From Longilinea sp964536805 (lineage in GTDB: Bacteria > Chloroflexota > Anaerolineae > Anaerolineales > Anaerolineaceae): a DNA stretch of 64,000 nt. Where the stretch lies: NCBI GenBank assembly GCA_964536805.1, contig CAZHYQ010000010.1:47132-111131 (forward strand), given 5' to 3'. A model generated the notes under the pieces. The model searched no databases. It was not told the origin of the DNA and saw nothing but the letters and a program-made list of their open reading frames with translations. Shown here piece after piece: positions 1 to 7,870 of this stretch. Position numbers and translations under genes: made by a program. Numbering within the stretch: position 1 is the first letter of the stretch; every line of letters begins with the position of its first letter.

Positions 1-3
1 CAT
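1..3 (-). CDS. Start codon of a gene running off the left edge
   Basis: Only the ATG (complement of 1-3) is inside the window. It is preceded on the minus strand by a strong ribosome binding site, GGAGGTG (complement of 9-15), with 5 nt spacing. This makes a real start likely. It lies 83 nt downstream of the yvcK-like stop on the same strand, so it may be the next gene of that operon. The product cannot be named from this sequence. Confidence 0.55.
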
Positions 4-85
4 TGATTCACCTCCGAGATTAAAAAGCTATCAAATTTTACCATGTTCTCTCCATGGCAGTATAGACAAATCAGCCCATTGACCG

Positions 86-1429
86 TTAGCTTTCAGCGCG
101 CGCCGCCAAAGGCCCGGTTCTTTCGTCATACAAATCCATAATGGTACGCGCAAGTTTTAGCGAATCGTGCCGCCAGGGATTCTCGACGTCGAGCAGGTCA
201 GCCTGGTAGATGGGGTAGTTGTCTTTCAATTCAGGCTCCAGACGGGTCCATTCGAGTTTTTCCGGTAATTTCCCATCCCGCCGGTTATTGCATAGCACCA
301 GGTCAAATACCGGGCCATTCATATGCTGCTCAATCGTGCGCACATGCTCGCCGCAGGTAAATCCATCGGTCTCGCCGGGTTGAGTGGTAATGTTGCAAAT
401 ATAGAATTTCTGAGCGCGGCTTGCCCGCAACGCGGCGGCGATATCGGGAACCAGCAGATTTGGCAGCAGACTTGTAAACAGGCTGCCCGGTCCTACCAGG
501 ATCAAATCGGCATTCAGAATGGCCTGTATGGCTGGAGGAAATGCCAGAGGGTTGCTGGGTTCAAGCCAGACCTGCCGAATTTGGCCGGCGGCTTTGGGAA
601 TGGAGCTTTCGCCCTTAACATGAACATCGCGTTCTTTTCGCGCGACGGAGACATCTGCCACCAGGCGGACATCGTGAAGTGTGGCCGGCAGCACCTGCCC
701 CTGCACTCCCAACACCCGTCCCGATTCAGCCACCGCTTCTTCGAAGCTCCCGGTAATTTCCGTTAGAGCTGAGATAAAAAGGTTGCCCAACGAATGTCCG
801 CTCACCGTACCGGCATTTGCAAAGCGGTACTGGAAAACCTGGGAAAGCATGGCCTCATCTTCAGAAAGCGCGGTCAAACAATTGCGGATGTCTCCTGGGG
901 GCAGTATTCCCAGGCTCTTGCGCAATTCGCCGGAAGAGCCGCCGTCATCTGCAACGGTAACCACCGCCGTGAGATTGCTTGAATAGGCTTTCATACCGCG
1001 CAGCAGTGCCGAAAGGCCCGTGCCGCCTCCCAATGCAACAATTCGCGGTCCGCGCTCCTTTTTTCGATAGGCGGTCACGGTTTCGAGAATCGTCTTTCCC
1101 GGGCGGACAAACGGCTTGAGCAAAGCGCGGTTCAATCCCCAAATGCCAAACAGAATCATTCCAAGTCCGGATCCGCCGAAAATTACCGCCCGCCAAACGC
1201 GGCCGACATATTGCAGGGAGAGAATTCGCAGCAGCGGTCCCCACCAATTGCCAGGCGCGTTTCGATATAAATCAAGGATCAAGACAGCAAATCCCAATCC
1301 AACCAGCGTGGTTCCAATCAAAATCAGAAATACCCAGCGTTTGACTCCCAACCCCGGAAGAAACCACTGAAAAATGTTTCTTATTCGGTTGAGCATTCCC
1401 ACACGGACTGTCTTTTGGTTTGATTGCAT
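86..1429 (-). CDS. yvcK: YvcK/CofD-like gluconeogenesis factor with N-terminal membrane domain
   Basis: 447 aa. Residues ~130-430 form a CofD/YvcK domain: a GGGTG nucleotide-binding loop (~134-138), the VVTVADDGGSSG segment and PPGDIRNCL follow in the family order. YvcK proteins bind UDP-sugars and are needed for cell-wall homeostasis on gluconeogenic carbon in Firmicutes; the CofD branch makes coenzyme F420. No F420 genes are nearby and the motif set is YvcK-like, so a cell-envelope role is favoured. About 110 extra N-terminal residues contain two hydrophobic segments (~32-54 and ~80-98), so the protein is probably membrane-anchored, unlike Bacillus YvcK. The ATG lies 8 nt after a -10 box, suggesting a leaderless mRNA. 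It diverges from the ROK kinase at 1513. Confidence 0.85.
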   Translation of the reverse strand: MQSNQKTVRVGMLNRIRNIFQWFLPGLGVKRWVFLILIGTTLVGLGFAVLILDLYRNAPGNWWGPLLRILSLQYVGRVWRAVIFGGSGLGMILFGIWGLNRALLKPFVRPGKTILETVTAYRKKERGPRIVALGGGTGLSALLRGMKAYSSNLTAVVTVADDGGSSGELRKSLGILPPGDIRNCLTALSEDEAMLSQVFQYRFANAGTVSGHSLGNLFISALTEITGSFEEAVAESGRVLGVQGQVLPATLHDVRLVADVSVARKERDVHVKGESSIPKAAGQIRQVWLEPSNPLAFPPAIQAILNADLILVGPGSLFTSLLPNLLVPDIAAALRASRAQKFYICNITTQPGETDGFTCGEHVRTIEQHMNGPVFDLVLCNNRRDGKLPEKLEWTRLEPELKDNYPIYQADLLDVENPWRHDSLKLARTIMDLYDERTGPLAARAES

Positions 1430-1437
1430 AACCTCAA

Positions 1438-1466
1438 ATCATAACGGGCTTTGGAAAGAGCGTCAA
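1438..1466 (-). promoter_or_regulatory. Promoter of yvcK, leaderless type
   Basis: On the minus strand TTGACG (complement of 1461-1466) is followed after 17 bp by TATGAT (complement of 1438-1443). Only 8 nt separate the -10 box from the ATG, so the expected transcription start is 1-3 nt before the start codon. Confidence 0.6.
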
Positions 1467-1494
1467 CAAGATTTCCTGATTAAAAATTGATTAA

Positions 1495-1503
1495 TGCTAT
1501 AAT
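1495..1503 (+). promoter_or_regulatory. Extended -10 promoter of the ROK kinase gene, leaderless type
   Basis: TGCTATAAT is a perfect extended -10 (TG-n-TATAAT). No good -35 is visible 17 bp upstream, as is usual for extended -10 promoters. The ATG at 1513 follows 9 nt after the -10 box and no Shine-Dalgarno is present, so translation probably starts on a leaderless message. Confidence 0.6.
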
Positions 1504-1512
1504 CGAGCCGTT

Positions 1513-2451
1513 ATGGAAGCACTCATCGCATGCGATATCGGTGGAACCCAGCTCCGCGTGGCAACTTTTGATGCGGTTAGCGGCGAAATGATCCAACAAA
1601 AACGAATTCCAACCCAGGCGCCGGGCGAAACAGCCGTTGAGCGTTTGATGGGATTGATTCTTGAACTCTGGCCATCCGAGGGACACGTCCGCGCCATTGG
1701 CGCAGCTGCACCGGGTTTTGTGGATCCTGAAAAAGGCATCATTTTCATTACACCCAATATTCCTGGCTGGAACGGCCTGCCGCTGCGCCAGATTCTGGAA
1801 GAGCGCTTTGACGTGCCGGTTTTTCTGGGGAACGATGCCAACCTGGCCGCCCTGGGAGAATGGCGTTTTGGCGCAGGAATGGGTTATCATCACGTTCTTT
1901 ACCTGACCATCAGCACCGGCATCGGCGGCGGCGTGGTGCTCAATGACCGGCTGCTGCAAGGCGCGCGCGGTCTGGCGGCTGAATTTGGCCACATCACCGT
2001 GGAACCCGATGGACCGTTATGCGGTTGCGGAAAACGGGGCCACCTGGAGGCTTTGGCTTCAGGAACGGGCATTTCAAATTATGTTTCCGGAAGACTTGCG
2101 GCGGGCGCAACCTCTGCTTTTCTGACCGGACCTCATCCTTCGGCAAAGGAAATCAGTCTGGCAGCAGCCCAGGGCGATACATTAAGTTTGGAAGCTATTC
2201 AACGGGCGGGCACCTACATCGGGCATGCCCTTGCCGATTTCCTGCATTTATTGAATCCTTCCATTGTGATCCTGGGCGGCGGCGTTTCAAAAAGTGGAGA
2301 AATGCTGTTCCAGCCGATCCGTGCGGCGTTGAATGAACGCGTGATCACACCGGAGTACACCCGCGATCTTCAAATCGTCCGCTCGAAACTCGGCGAAGAC
2401 TCCGGTTTAATGGGAGCTCTGGCGCTGGTAAAAATAGACGACCGGATCTGA
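1513..2451 (+). CDS. ROK-family sugar kinase, probably glucokinase
   Basis: 312 aa, the normal length for bacterial ROK glucokinases. The N-terminus has the phosphate-binding loop ACDIGGTQLRVA (~6-17). The middle has EFGHITVEPDGPLCGCGKRG (~157-176), the ROK signature with the CxCGxxGC-like zinc site; the fourth ligand here is uncertain because the usual final Cys is replaced (GHLEA). A second glycine-rich loop, ILGGGV, lies near residue 253. Family knowledge: ATP-dependent phosphorylation of glucose or a related hexose, or N-acetylmannosamine. No sugar transporter lies next to it, so the substrate cannot be fixed. It is a single-gene unit, with an extended -10 promoter upstream and a terminator at 2473-2503. 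Confidence 0.88.
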   Translation: MEALIACDIGGTQLRVATFDAVSGEMIQQKRIPTQAPGETAVERLMGLILELWPSEGHVRAIGAAAPGFVDPEKGIIFITPNIPGWNGLPLRQILEERFDVPVFLGNDANLAALGEWRFGAGMGYHHVLYLTISTGIGGGVVLNDRLLQGARGLAAEFGHITVEPDGPLCGCGKRGHLEALASGTGISNYVSGRLAAGATSAFLTGPHPSAKEISLAAAQGDTLSLEAIQRAGTYIGHALADFLHLLNPSIVILGGGVSKSGEMLFQPIRAALNERVITPEYTRDLQIVRSKLGEDSGLMGALALVKIDDRI

Positions 2452-2472
2452 TCCATTCGTAATCCTGGCAGG

Positions 2473-2503
2473 CGGGGCTGAAACATCAGTCCCGTTTTTT
2501 TTT
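2473..2503 (+). terminator. Intrinsic terminator of the ROK kinase gene
   Basis: A 9-bp stem with one G-U pair (CGGGGCTGA / TCAGTCCCG, 2473-2494) is followed by nine T residues. It lies 21 nt after the stop codon. Confidence 0.85.
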
Positions 2504-2560
2504 ATGCCTTTCTTCCTCCAAGTCTATGGATATAACACTCTGTTTCAAGGGAGGGGGATT

Positions 2561-2569
2561 TGATATAAT
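2561..2569 (+). promoter_or_regulatory. Extended -10 promoter of the aminotransferase operon
   Basis: TGATATAAT matches TG-n-TATAAT. The start codon at 2671 is about 100 nt downstream and has its own ribosome binding site, so this transcript carries a normal leader. Confidence 0.55.
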
Positions 2570-2670
2570 GAACAAACCTGCCTGAGGATGGGCGTTTAAA
2601 AAATTTTGCACGGCAGCCTTGTAGAATCTTCAGCCCGCCAACATCAAGAACCAATTTGAGGAGGAAATGA

Positions 2671-3990
2671 ATGCAACCCTTTAAGCTTCCAGGGCCGAAA
2701 GCCCGCGCCATCATTGAGCGCGACCACGCTGTTATCTCGCCTTCCTACCCGCGCGGCTATCCATTTGTCATGGACCATGGCCGGGGCGTGGAAGTTTGGG
2801 ATGTGGACGGCAATCGGTTCCTCGATTTCGCGGCCGGAATTGCGGTGGTTTCCACCGGGCATGCGCATCCAAAAGTAGTCAAGGCCATCCAGGATCAGGC
2901 CGCCCAATTCATTCACATCTCCTCCGATTTCTATCACGAAAATTGGGTGGAACTGGCTGAAAAGCTCAGCGAGATCGCACCATTTTCCGAAGATGCGGTC
3001 TCCTTTATGACCAACTCAGGCACCGAATCGGTGGAAGCTGCCATAAAACTGGCCAGGTATCACACCAAACGCAGCGAATTCATTGGCTTTTTTGGCGGAT
3101 TTCACGGCCGTACCATGGGCGCGGTCACATTTACCGCCAGCAAACCGCACTATCATAAAGGTTTCTTCCCCCTGATGAATGGGGTTGTGCATGCCCCCTA
3201 CCCCGATCCTTATCACCCCTTGTTACATGTTCGCAAGGGTGAAGATATTGGCACCGCCGCAGTTCGTTATATTGAAGAAGAAATCCTTGGCCGCATTTTG
3301 CCCGCTGATGATGTGGCTGGCATCCTCATTGAGCCGATCCAGGGCGAAGGCGGATACATCGTTCCGCCTGAAAGCTTCTTCCCGGCTTTGCGTGCGCTGT
3401 GTAACCGCCATGGCATTCTGCTGATTGCCGATGAAGTCCAGGCCGGCGTTGGGCGCACCGGGAAATGGTGGTCGATTGAGCATTTTGGCGTGGAACCGGA
3501 TATCATCACGGTAGCCAAAGGCATTGCCTCCGGCGTGCCATTCGGCGCGATGATTGCCCGAAAAAGCATTGTCACCTGGCCCAAGGGGTCGCATGGCAAC
3601 ACCTACGGCGGCAACCCCATCGCCTGCGCCGCCGCCTTGGCCACGCTGAATCTGATTGAAAATCATTACATGCAAAATGCCGCCGAAGTAGGCGAATACA
3701 CAATTACCCAGCTCTTTGAAATGGCTGAACGCCATCCCAGCATCGGCTGCGTGCGGGGCAAAGGATTGATGATTGGCGTCGAATTTGTCAAGGATCAGGA
3801 CACACATAAGGCGGATGAGAAACTGCGCGATGCCGTAGTCGATCTGGCATTCGAACGCGGTTTGCTCTTGTTGGGCTGCGGAAAAAGCGTCATCCGCATT
3901 TCCCCGCCGCTTTCCATTACCAGAGCAGAAATCGATGAAGGGTTGGCCATCTTCGAAGAAGCAATCGATCTGGCTGAAAAGGGAAATTAA
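2671..3990 (+). CDS. Class III PLP aminotransferase, 4-aminobutyrate/acetylornithine type
   Basis: 439 aa. Class III hallmarks in order: NSGTESVEAAIKLAR (PLP phosphate contacts, ~113-127), FHGRTMGAV (~142), LIADEVQAGVGRTGKW (Asp for the pyridine N, ~251-266) and TVAKGIASGVPFGA with the Schiff-base Lys (~281). It is cytosolic. The fold family transfers an amino group from GABA, acetylornithine or related omega-amino acids; some close archaeal relatives are broad amino-acid racemases, so the substrate is open. A GAGGAGG ribosome binding site precedes the ATG. It ends 5 nt before a histidine kinase gene and is probably cotranscribed with it. No arginine-pathway genes lie nearby. Confidence 0.85.
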   Translation: MQPFKLPGPKARAIIERDHAVISPSYPRGYPFVMDHGRGVEVWDVDGNRFLDFAAGIAVVSTGHAHPKVVKAIQDQAAQFIHISSDFYHENWVELAEKLSEIAPFSEDAVSFMTNSGTESVEAAIKLARYHTKRSEFIGFFGGFHGRTMGAVTFTASKPHYHKGFFPLMNGVVHAPYPDPYHPLLHVRKGEDIGTAAVRYIEEEILGRILPADDVAGILIEPIQGEGGYIVPPESFFPALRALCNRHGILLIADEVQAGVGRTGKWWSIEHFGVEPDIITVAKGIASGVPFGAMIARKSIVTWPKGSHGNTYGGNPIACAAALATLNLIENHYMQNAAEVGEYTITQLFEMAERHPSIGCVRGKGLMIGVEFVKDQDTHKADEKLRDAVVDLAFERGLLLLGCGKSVIRISPPLSITRAEIDEGLAIFEEAIDLAEKGN

Positions 3991-3995
3991 TTTCG

Positions 3996-5579
3996 ATGTT
4001 GCCCGATTTTCGCGTCCGCCAACGCGATTACCTGCTTGAAATAGCCCGCGCATTGACCGAGGAATTGGATCTGGATGCCCTGCTCAACCGCATCCTGACC
4101 GTTTCGGTTGAGATGCTGGCAGGGCAAGCGGGACTGATTGCGTTGCGGACAGAAACGGGTGGTTGGAAGATCCAGGTCTCGCAAGGCATTCCGCCCATCT
4201 TCCTGCGATTTCTGACCCCTTATCTCTCGCAAATCCCTGAAAACCCCGACCCGCAGCGTTTTGAGCTGCCTGAAATCAACCGCGTGCTAAAGGATCTGAC
4301 CCGGACCGCCAGCCTTGGCTTGTTGACCGGGGTGGGTTTGCCCCTGGTAGCGCGCCAGAAGGTTGCCGGCGTCATTTTTATCTTCCGCAGTTACCCGGAC
4401 CTGTTTTCCACCAATGACCGCACTTTGCTGAGCAGTTTCGCCAACCAGGCAGCCATTGCAGTTCAAAACGCCCAGCTGTACACCCAAATCAACCGCGACA
4501 AGCAACGCCTGTCAGCGCTTCTGGATACCGCCGCCGACGGCATCCTCATTCTGCGTCCAGACTTAAAGGTCGAACGGTGCAATCCAGCAGTCGCCCACAT
4601 GTTGGCGATCCCAGCAGACCAAATTCAGGAACAGCCGCATGAGGAAATCATCCGCTGGCTTCGTCCGCCCAACGGCATGACCCTGGAACAGGCCGCTGCC
4701 GGCGGTTGGCCTTTGACTCCGCATGCCAATCTTTATGTTGAAGGAGACCTCCAGCGGGGCAATGACCAACCTCCGCTCCCGGTCGGCATCACCTATTCGC
4801 CATTAATCTCACCTGAGAACACCCTGCTCAACATCTTTGCATCAGTACGGGATATCACCCGTTTCCGCCAGGCCGAAGAACTTAAATCCACCTTTATCTC
4901 GGTAATCAGCCATGAACTGAAAACGCCGGTGGCACTCATCAAAGGGTATGTCAGCACTCTGCGGCGCGACGACGTTACCTGGGATCGCGCCATCGTCCAG
5001 GAAAGCTTACAGGTGATTGAAGAAGAATCAGATCGTCTCAGTCTGTTGATCGAAAACCTGCTCGAAGCATCCCGCTTGCAGTCCGGCGGACTGGCACTCA
5101 AACGCACCGATGTGTTGTTGCCCGATCTGGCGAAACGCATTGCTGCCCGAATGCAAACGCAATCCAGCCAACATGCCATCATTTTGTCGTTTCCTGATGA
5201 TTTTCCTGTAATCGTTGCGGATGAGTTGAGGTTGGAACAGGTATTATCGAATCTGATTGGTAATGCGATTAAGTATTCTCCAGGCGGTGAAATCAATATA
5301 TCCGGGCAAGTGCGTCCGGATATTGTCATTGTTTGTGTCAGCGACCAGGGACCCGGAATCGCCCCCCAGGATATTCCCCATATTTTTGACCGGTTCTATC
5401 GCGCTCCGGAGATAGCCCGCCAGACAAAGGGTGCCGGATTGGGTCTTTACCTGACCCGGTCAATCATCGAAGCCCATGGCGGACGCATCTGGGTGGACCC
5501 GGAAACGGGAAAAGGTGCGCGCATCTGTTTCGCGCTTCCGCGGAATCCGGAATTGAAAACAATGCTCCAAATGGTATAA
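3996..5579 (+). CDS. Soluble GAF-PAS sensor histidine kinase
   Basis: 527 aa with no membrane segment, so a cytosolic sensor. Order: GAF-like domain (~25-160), PAS-like domain (~170-295), dimerisation/phosphoacceptor helix with the H-box SHELKTPVALIKGY (His ~306), then the HATPase domain with N-box (LSNLIGNAIKYSPGG), G1 (DQGPGIAPQDIPHIFDRFYR) and G2 (GAGLGLYLT). All catalytic boxes are intact. It autophosphorylates and passes phosphate to an Asp on a response regulator. No regulator is adjacent; the only receiver protein here is the lone one at 40267. The start is 5 nt after the aminotransferase stop with a weak GGGAAA site, implying translational coupling. The GAF/PAS ligand is unknown. Confidence 0.9.
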   Translation: MLPDFRVRQRDYLLEIARALTEELDLDALLNRILTVSVEMLAGQAGLIALRTETGGWKIQVSQGIPPIFLRFLTPYLSQIPENPDPQRFELPEINRVLKDLTRTASLGLLTGVGLPLVARQKVAGVIFIFRSYPDLFSTNDRTLLSSFANQAAIAVQNAQLYTQINRDKQRLSALLDTAADGILILRPDLKVERCNPAVAHMLAIPADQIQEQPHEEIIRWLRPPNGMTLEQAAAGGWPLTPHANLYVEGDLQRGNDQPPLPVGITYSPLISPENTLLNIFASVRDITRFRQAEELKSTFISVISHELKTPVALIKGYVSTLRRDDVTWDRAIVQESLQVIEEESDRLSLLIENLLEASRLQSGGLALKRTDVLLPDLAKRIAARMQTQSSQHAIILSFPDDFPVIVADELRLEQVLSNLIGNAIKYSPGGEINISGQVRPDIVIVCVSDQGPGIAPQDIPHIFDRFYRAPEIARQTKGAGLGLYLTRSIIEAHGGRIWVDPETGKGARICFALPRNPELKTMLQMV

Positions 5580-5580
5580 T
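5553..5580 (+). promoter_or_regulatory. Internal promoter of the CpXC gene, inside the kinase 3' end
   Basis: TTGAAA (5553-5558) is separated by 16 bp from TATAAT (5575-5580). The -10 is also extended (TGGTATAAT) and overlaps the histidine kinase stop codon. It would start transcription near 5587, giving the next gene its own mRNA. Confidence 0.6.
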
Positions 5581-5611
5581 CTAGCCCATCTTTTCTTTAG
5601 AGAGCAAATAA

Positions 5612-6964
5612 ATGTCATCTATACGCACCAACTGTCCGCGCTGCAAATCGCCGGTCGTTGCCGAAGTCGAGCAACTCTTTGATATGAATACCGATCCGCA
5701 GGCCAAACAACGCCTTTTGAGCGGATCAGCCAATATGATTCACTGCCCTACCTGCGGTTATGAAGGCATGCTCAGCACGCCGATTGTTTATCACGATCCA
5801 GAAAAGGAACTATTGCTGACCTTCTTCCCCTCTGAAATGGGTCTGCCGCTAAATGAACAGGAAAAACTGATCGGTCCATTGATCAATCAGGTGATGAACC
5901 GCCTTCCAGTTGAAAAACGCAAAGCCTATCTGCTACGTCCGCAATCCATGCTCACCTTTCAAACCATGGTGGAGAAGATTCTGGAAGGTGATGGCGTAAC
6001 CCGCGAAATGCTCGATGAGCAACAGAAGCGCCTCAACCTGCTGCAACGCCTGCTGTCAACCACGGTCGCAACAGACCGCAGCACCATCATCCAGCAGGAG
6101 CAGGCTCTGATTGACGAAAATTTCTTTGCCATGTTCAGCCGCATCATTCAGGCCACCATGGCCCAGGGCGATGAGCAGAATGCCCGCATGCTTGCACAAC
6201 TCCAACAGGAACTGGTGACGCAAACCGAAGTGGGCAAGAAATTGCTTGCGAACGCACAGGAAGCCCAGGAAGCACAAAAATTGCTCCAGGAAGCCAGCAA
6301 AACCGGTCTGACCCGCGAAAAGCTGCTTGAGTTAATGGTGGCTTCACCCAGCGACACCCGCCTGGCTACCTTTGTCAGCCTGACGCGCGGCGGTTTGGAC
6401 TATCAATTTTTCCAAATTCTGAGTGAACGGATTGACAAGGCGGAAGGTACGGAAAAGCAGAGCCTGTTGGATCTGCGCGTCAAGTTGCTGGAGTTGACCG
6501 CGGAAATCGACAAACAGGTTCAAGAAGAAGTGAAAGCTTCGCAAAAACTCCTGGACCAGGTTCTGGCCGCAGAAGATGTCGAAGCCGCCGCGCGGGAAGC
6601 TCTGCCTGGCATCAATGAGTATTTTCTTGAAGCTTTAAAGACACAGCAGGAACTGGCCCGCCAAAAAGCTGATCTGATGCGCCTTGGTAAATTGGGCAAG
6701 ATTGCAAAAGTTGTCGAAGAAGCCAGCGCCCCTCCACCCGAAGTCGAACTGATTGAGAAATTGTTGGCCGCGGAGGATGAGCCTGCCCGCCAGAAGCTGC
6801 TGCAGGAAAACACCGGAATGATCACTGATGAATTTATTCAAGCCTTGAACAGTCTGGTCGTTCAAAGCGATGGCGACGGCCAATCACCGGAGATGTCAGC
6901 CAAACTTCAGGATGTTTATAACTCGGCTCTTCGTTATTCGATGCAGGCTAAATTCAAAGCCTGA
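5612..6964 (+). CDS. CpXC-domain protein with long helical C-terminal part
   Basis: 450 aa. The first ~120 residues match the CpXC type: CPRC near residue 9 and CPTC near residue 45, a likely zinc site, then a segment containing FFPSEMGLPLNEQEK and a hydrophobic/basic YLLRPQSMLTF. The remaining ~320 residues are rich in Leu, Glu, Gln and Lys with no glycine-rich loops, so they are probably mostly alpha-helical or coiled-coil. There is no signal peptide. CpXC is a domain of unknown biochemical role. A weak AGAGAG site precedes the ATG and a promoter sits in the upstream gene's stop codon, so it can be expressed apart from the kinase. Function is not assigned. Confidence 0.75.
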   Translation: MSSIRTNCPRCKSPVVAEVEQLFDMNTDPQAKQRLLSGSANMIHCPTCGYEGMLSTPIVYHDPEKELLLTFFPSEMGLPLNEQEKLIGPLINQVMNRLPVEKRKAYLLRPQSMLTFQTMVEKILEGDGVTREMLDEQQKRLNLLQRLLSTTVATDRSTIIQQEQALIDENFFAMFSRIIQATMAQGDEQNARMLAQLQQELVTQTEVGKKLLANAQEAQEAQKLLQEASKTGLTREKLLELMVASPSDTRLATFVSLTRGGLDYQFFQILSERIDKAEGTEKQSLLDLRVKLLELTAEIDKQVQEEVKASQKLLDQVLAAEDVEAAAREALPGINEYFLEALKTQQELARQKADLMRLGKLGKIAKVVEEASAPPPEVELIEKLLAAEDEPARQKLLQENTGMITDEFIQALNSLVVQSDGDGQSPEMSAKLQDVYNSALRYSMQAKFKA

Positions 6965-6990
6965 ACGGAAAATTTATCGATGGTATGAAA

Positions 6991-7020
6991 ACAGGGCTTT
7001 TTGCGAAAGCCCTGTTTTTA
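6991..7020 (+). terminator. Intrinsic terminator between the convergent CpXC and FHA genes
   Basis: A perfect 10-bp stem (ACAGGGCTTT, 6991-7000, with its complement 7006-7015) and a 5-nt loop are followed by TTTTA. It serves the plus-strand CpXC gene, and it may also stop minus-strand transcripts because AAAA precedes the stem. Confidence 0.8.
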
Positions 7021-7021
7021 T

Positions 7022-7693
7022 TTAGCGTTTTGGGTTGTCCAACCTTAAACCATGGCCGCGAACCGTGACAAGGTAGGTGTGGCTGGCGTCCAGTTGAGCC
7101 AGCCGGTCACGCAGACGGCGGATCAGCGCGTCGAGAGCCTGTTCCGAAACGCCGACTGCTTCCTCTTCGGCCCAGATCATGGTGATGAGCGCCTGGCGTG
7201 CAACCACTTTGCCCTGTTGATCATAAAGTGTTTGTAAGAGCCGGAACTGCGGCACCGAGAGAGGCGGCAGCACTTCTTTTTCTTCCACCCACACTCTGCG
7301 CGAACGCGGATCCAGGTATAAGCGCCCAGCATGATCGTCGGCCGTTTTTTCGAGCGGGAAATTGAACGTGCCCACCATGGGCATGGTAGCATCCGAACTA
7401 AGGTAAATAAACTGCTGGACCAACGCCACCTGAATTACATCGCCATCCTGAAGAATTAATGGTTCCGAAATTATGTCGCCGTTCAAATAAGTCCCATTTT
7501 TGCTGCCCAAATCCTCCAGGAGAGCGCTGCCTTCTTTTAGCGTGATGCGGGCATGGTACCGGGACACCTGCCGGTCAGTTACCACCACCGTACAGGTCGC
7601 GTCGCGCCCAATGATCATCTCTTCCGCAATGGAAAAACGTTCTCCATTCAACGGACCCGTTTGTCCGATCAGAACTGGCGAATCAGGCAGCAT
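7022..7693 (-). CDS. FHA-domain transcription regulator with OmpR-type winged helix
   Basis: 223 aa from the chosen ATG. An upstream in-frame start at 7843 would add 50 residues, but the internal ATG has a GGGGAG ribosome binding site and begins just before the FHA fold. FHA domain (~1-100): GRDATCTVVVTDRQVSRYHA and DLGSKNGTYLNG contain the conserved Gly-Arg, Ser-Arg-x-His and Asn that bind phosphothreonine. C-terminal ~110-220: winged helix of the response-regulator output type, including VTVRGHGLRL. There is no receiver domain, so activity should depend on binding a phosphothreonine peptide. It diverges from a Ser/Thr kinase 177 bp away. This recalls the PknH-EmbR partnership, although EmbR has the opposite domain order. 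The kinase link is inferred from position. Confidence 0.85.
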   Translation of the reverse strand: MLPDSPVLIGQTGPLNGERFSIAEEMIIGRDATCTVVVTDRQVSRYHARITLKEGSALLEDLGSKNGTYLNGDIISEPLILQDGDVIQVALVQQFIYLSSDATMPMVGTFNFPLEKTADDHAGRLYLDPRSRRVWVEEKEVLPPLSVPQFRLLQTLYDQQGKVVARQALITMIWAEEEAVGVSEQALDALIRRLRDRLAQLDASHTYLVTVRGHGLRLDNPKR

Positions 7694-7870
7694 AGCGCAT
7701 TCTCCCCGCGAGAAGCTCGTCCCCAAGCTTCTTTGATCAACGTCTACGAGGTATAATATATCAGAAATTGATTTTTTGTGGGAATGGCGGTCTGGTCGAT
7801 TGGCGGGTGAATTTTCACGCCGAGAAATCCGTCTCTTGACCAACCGTCTGCCAGAAGGTGGAGCCGCTCG

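Noticed and set aside
3223..4053. 276-aa minus-strand ORF over the aminotransferase
   Set aside because: Antisense shadow; the plus-strand gene has all class III motifs.
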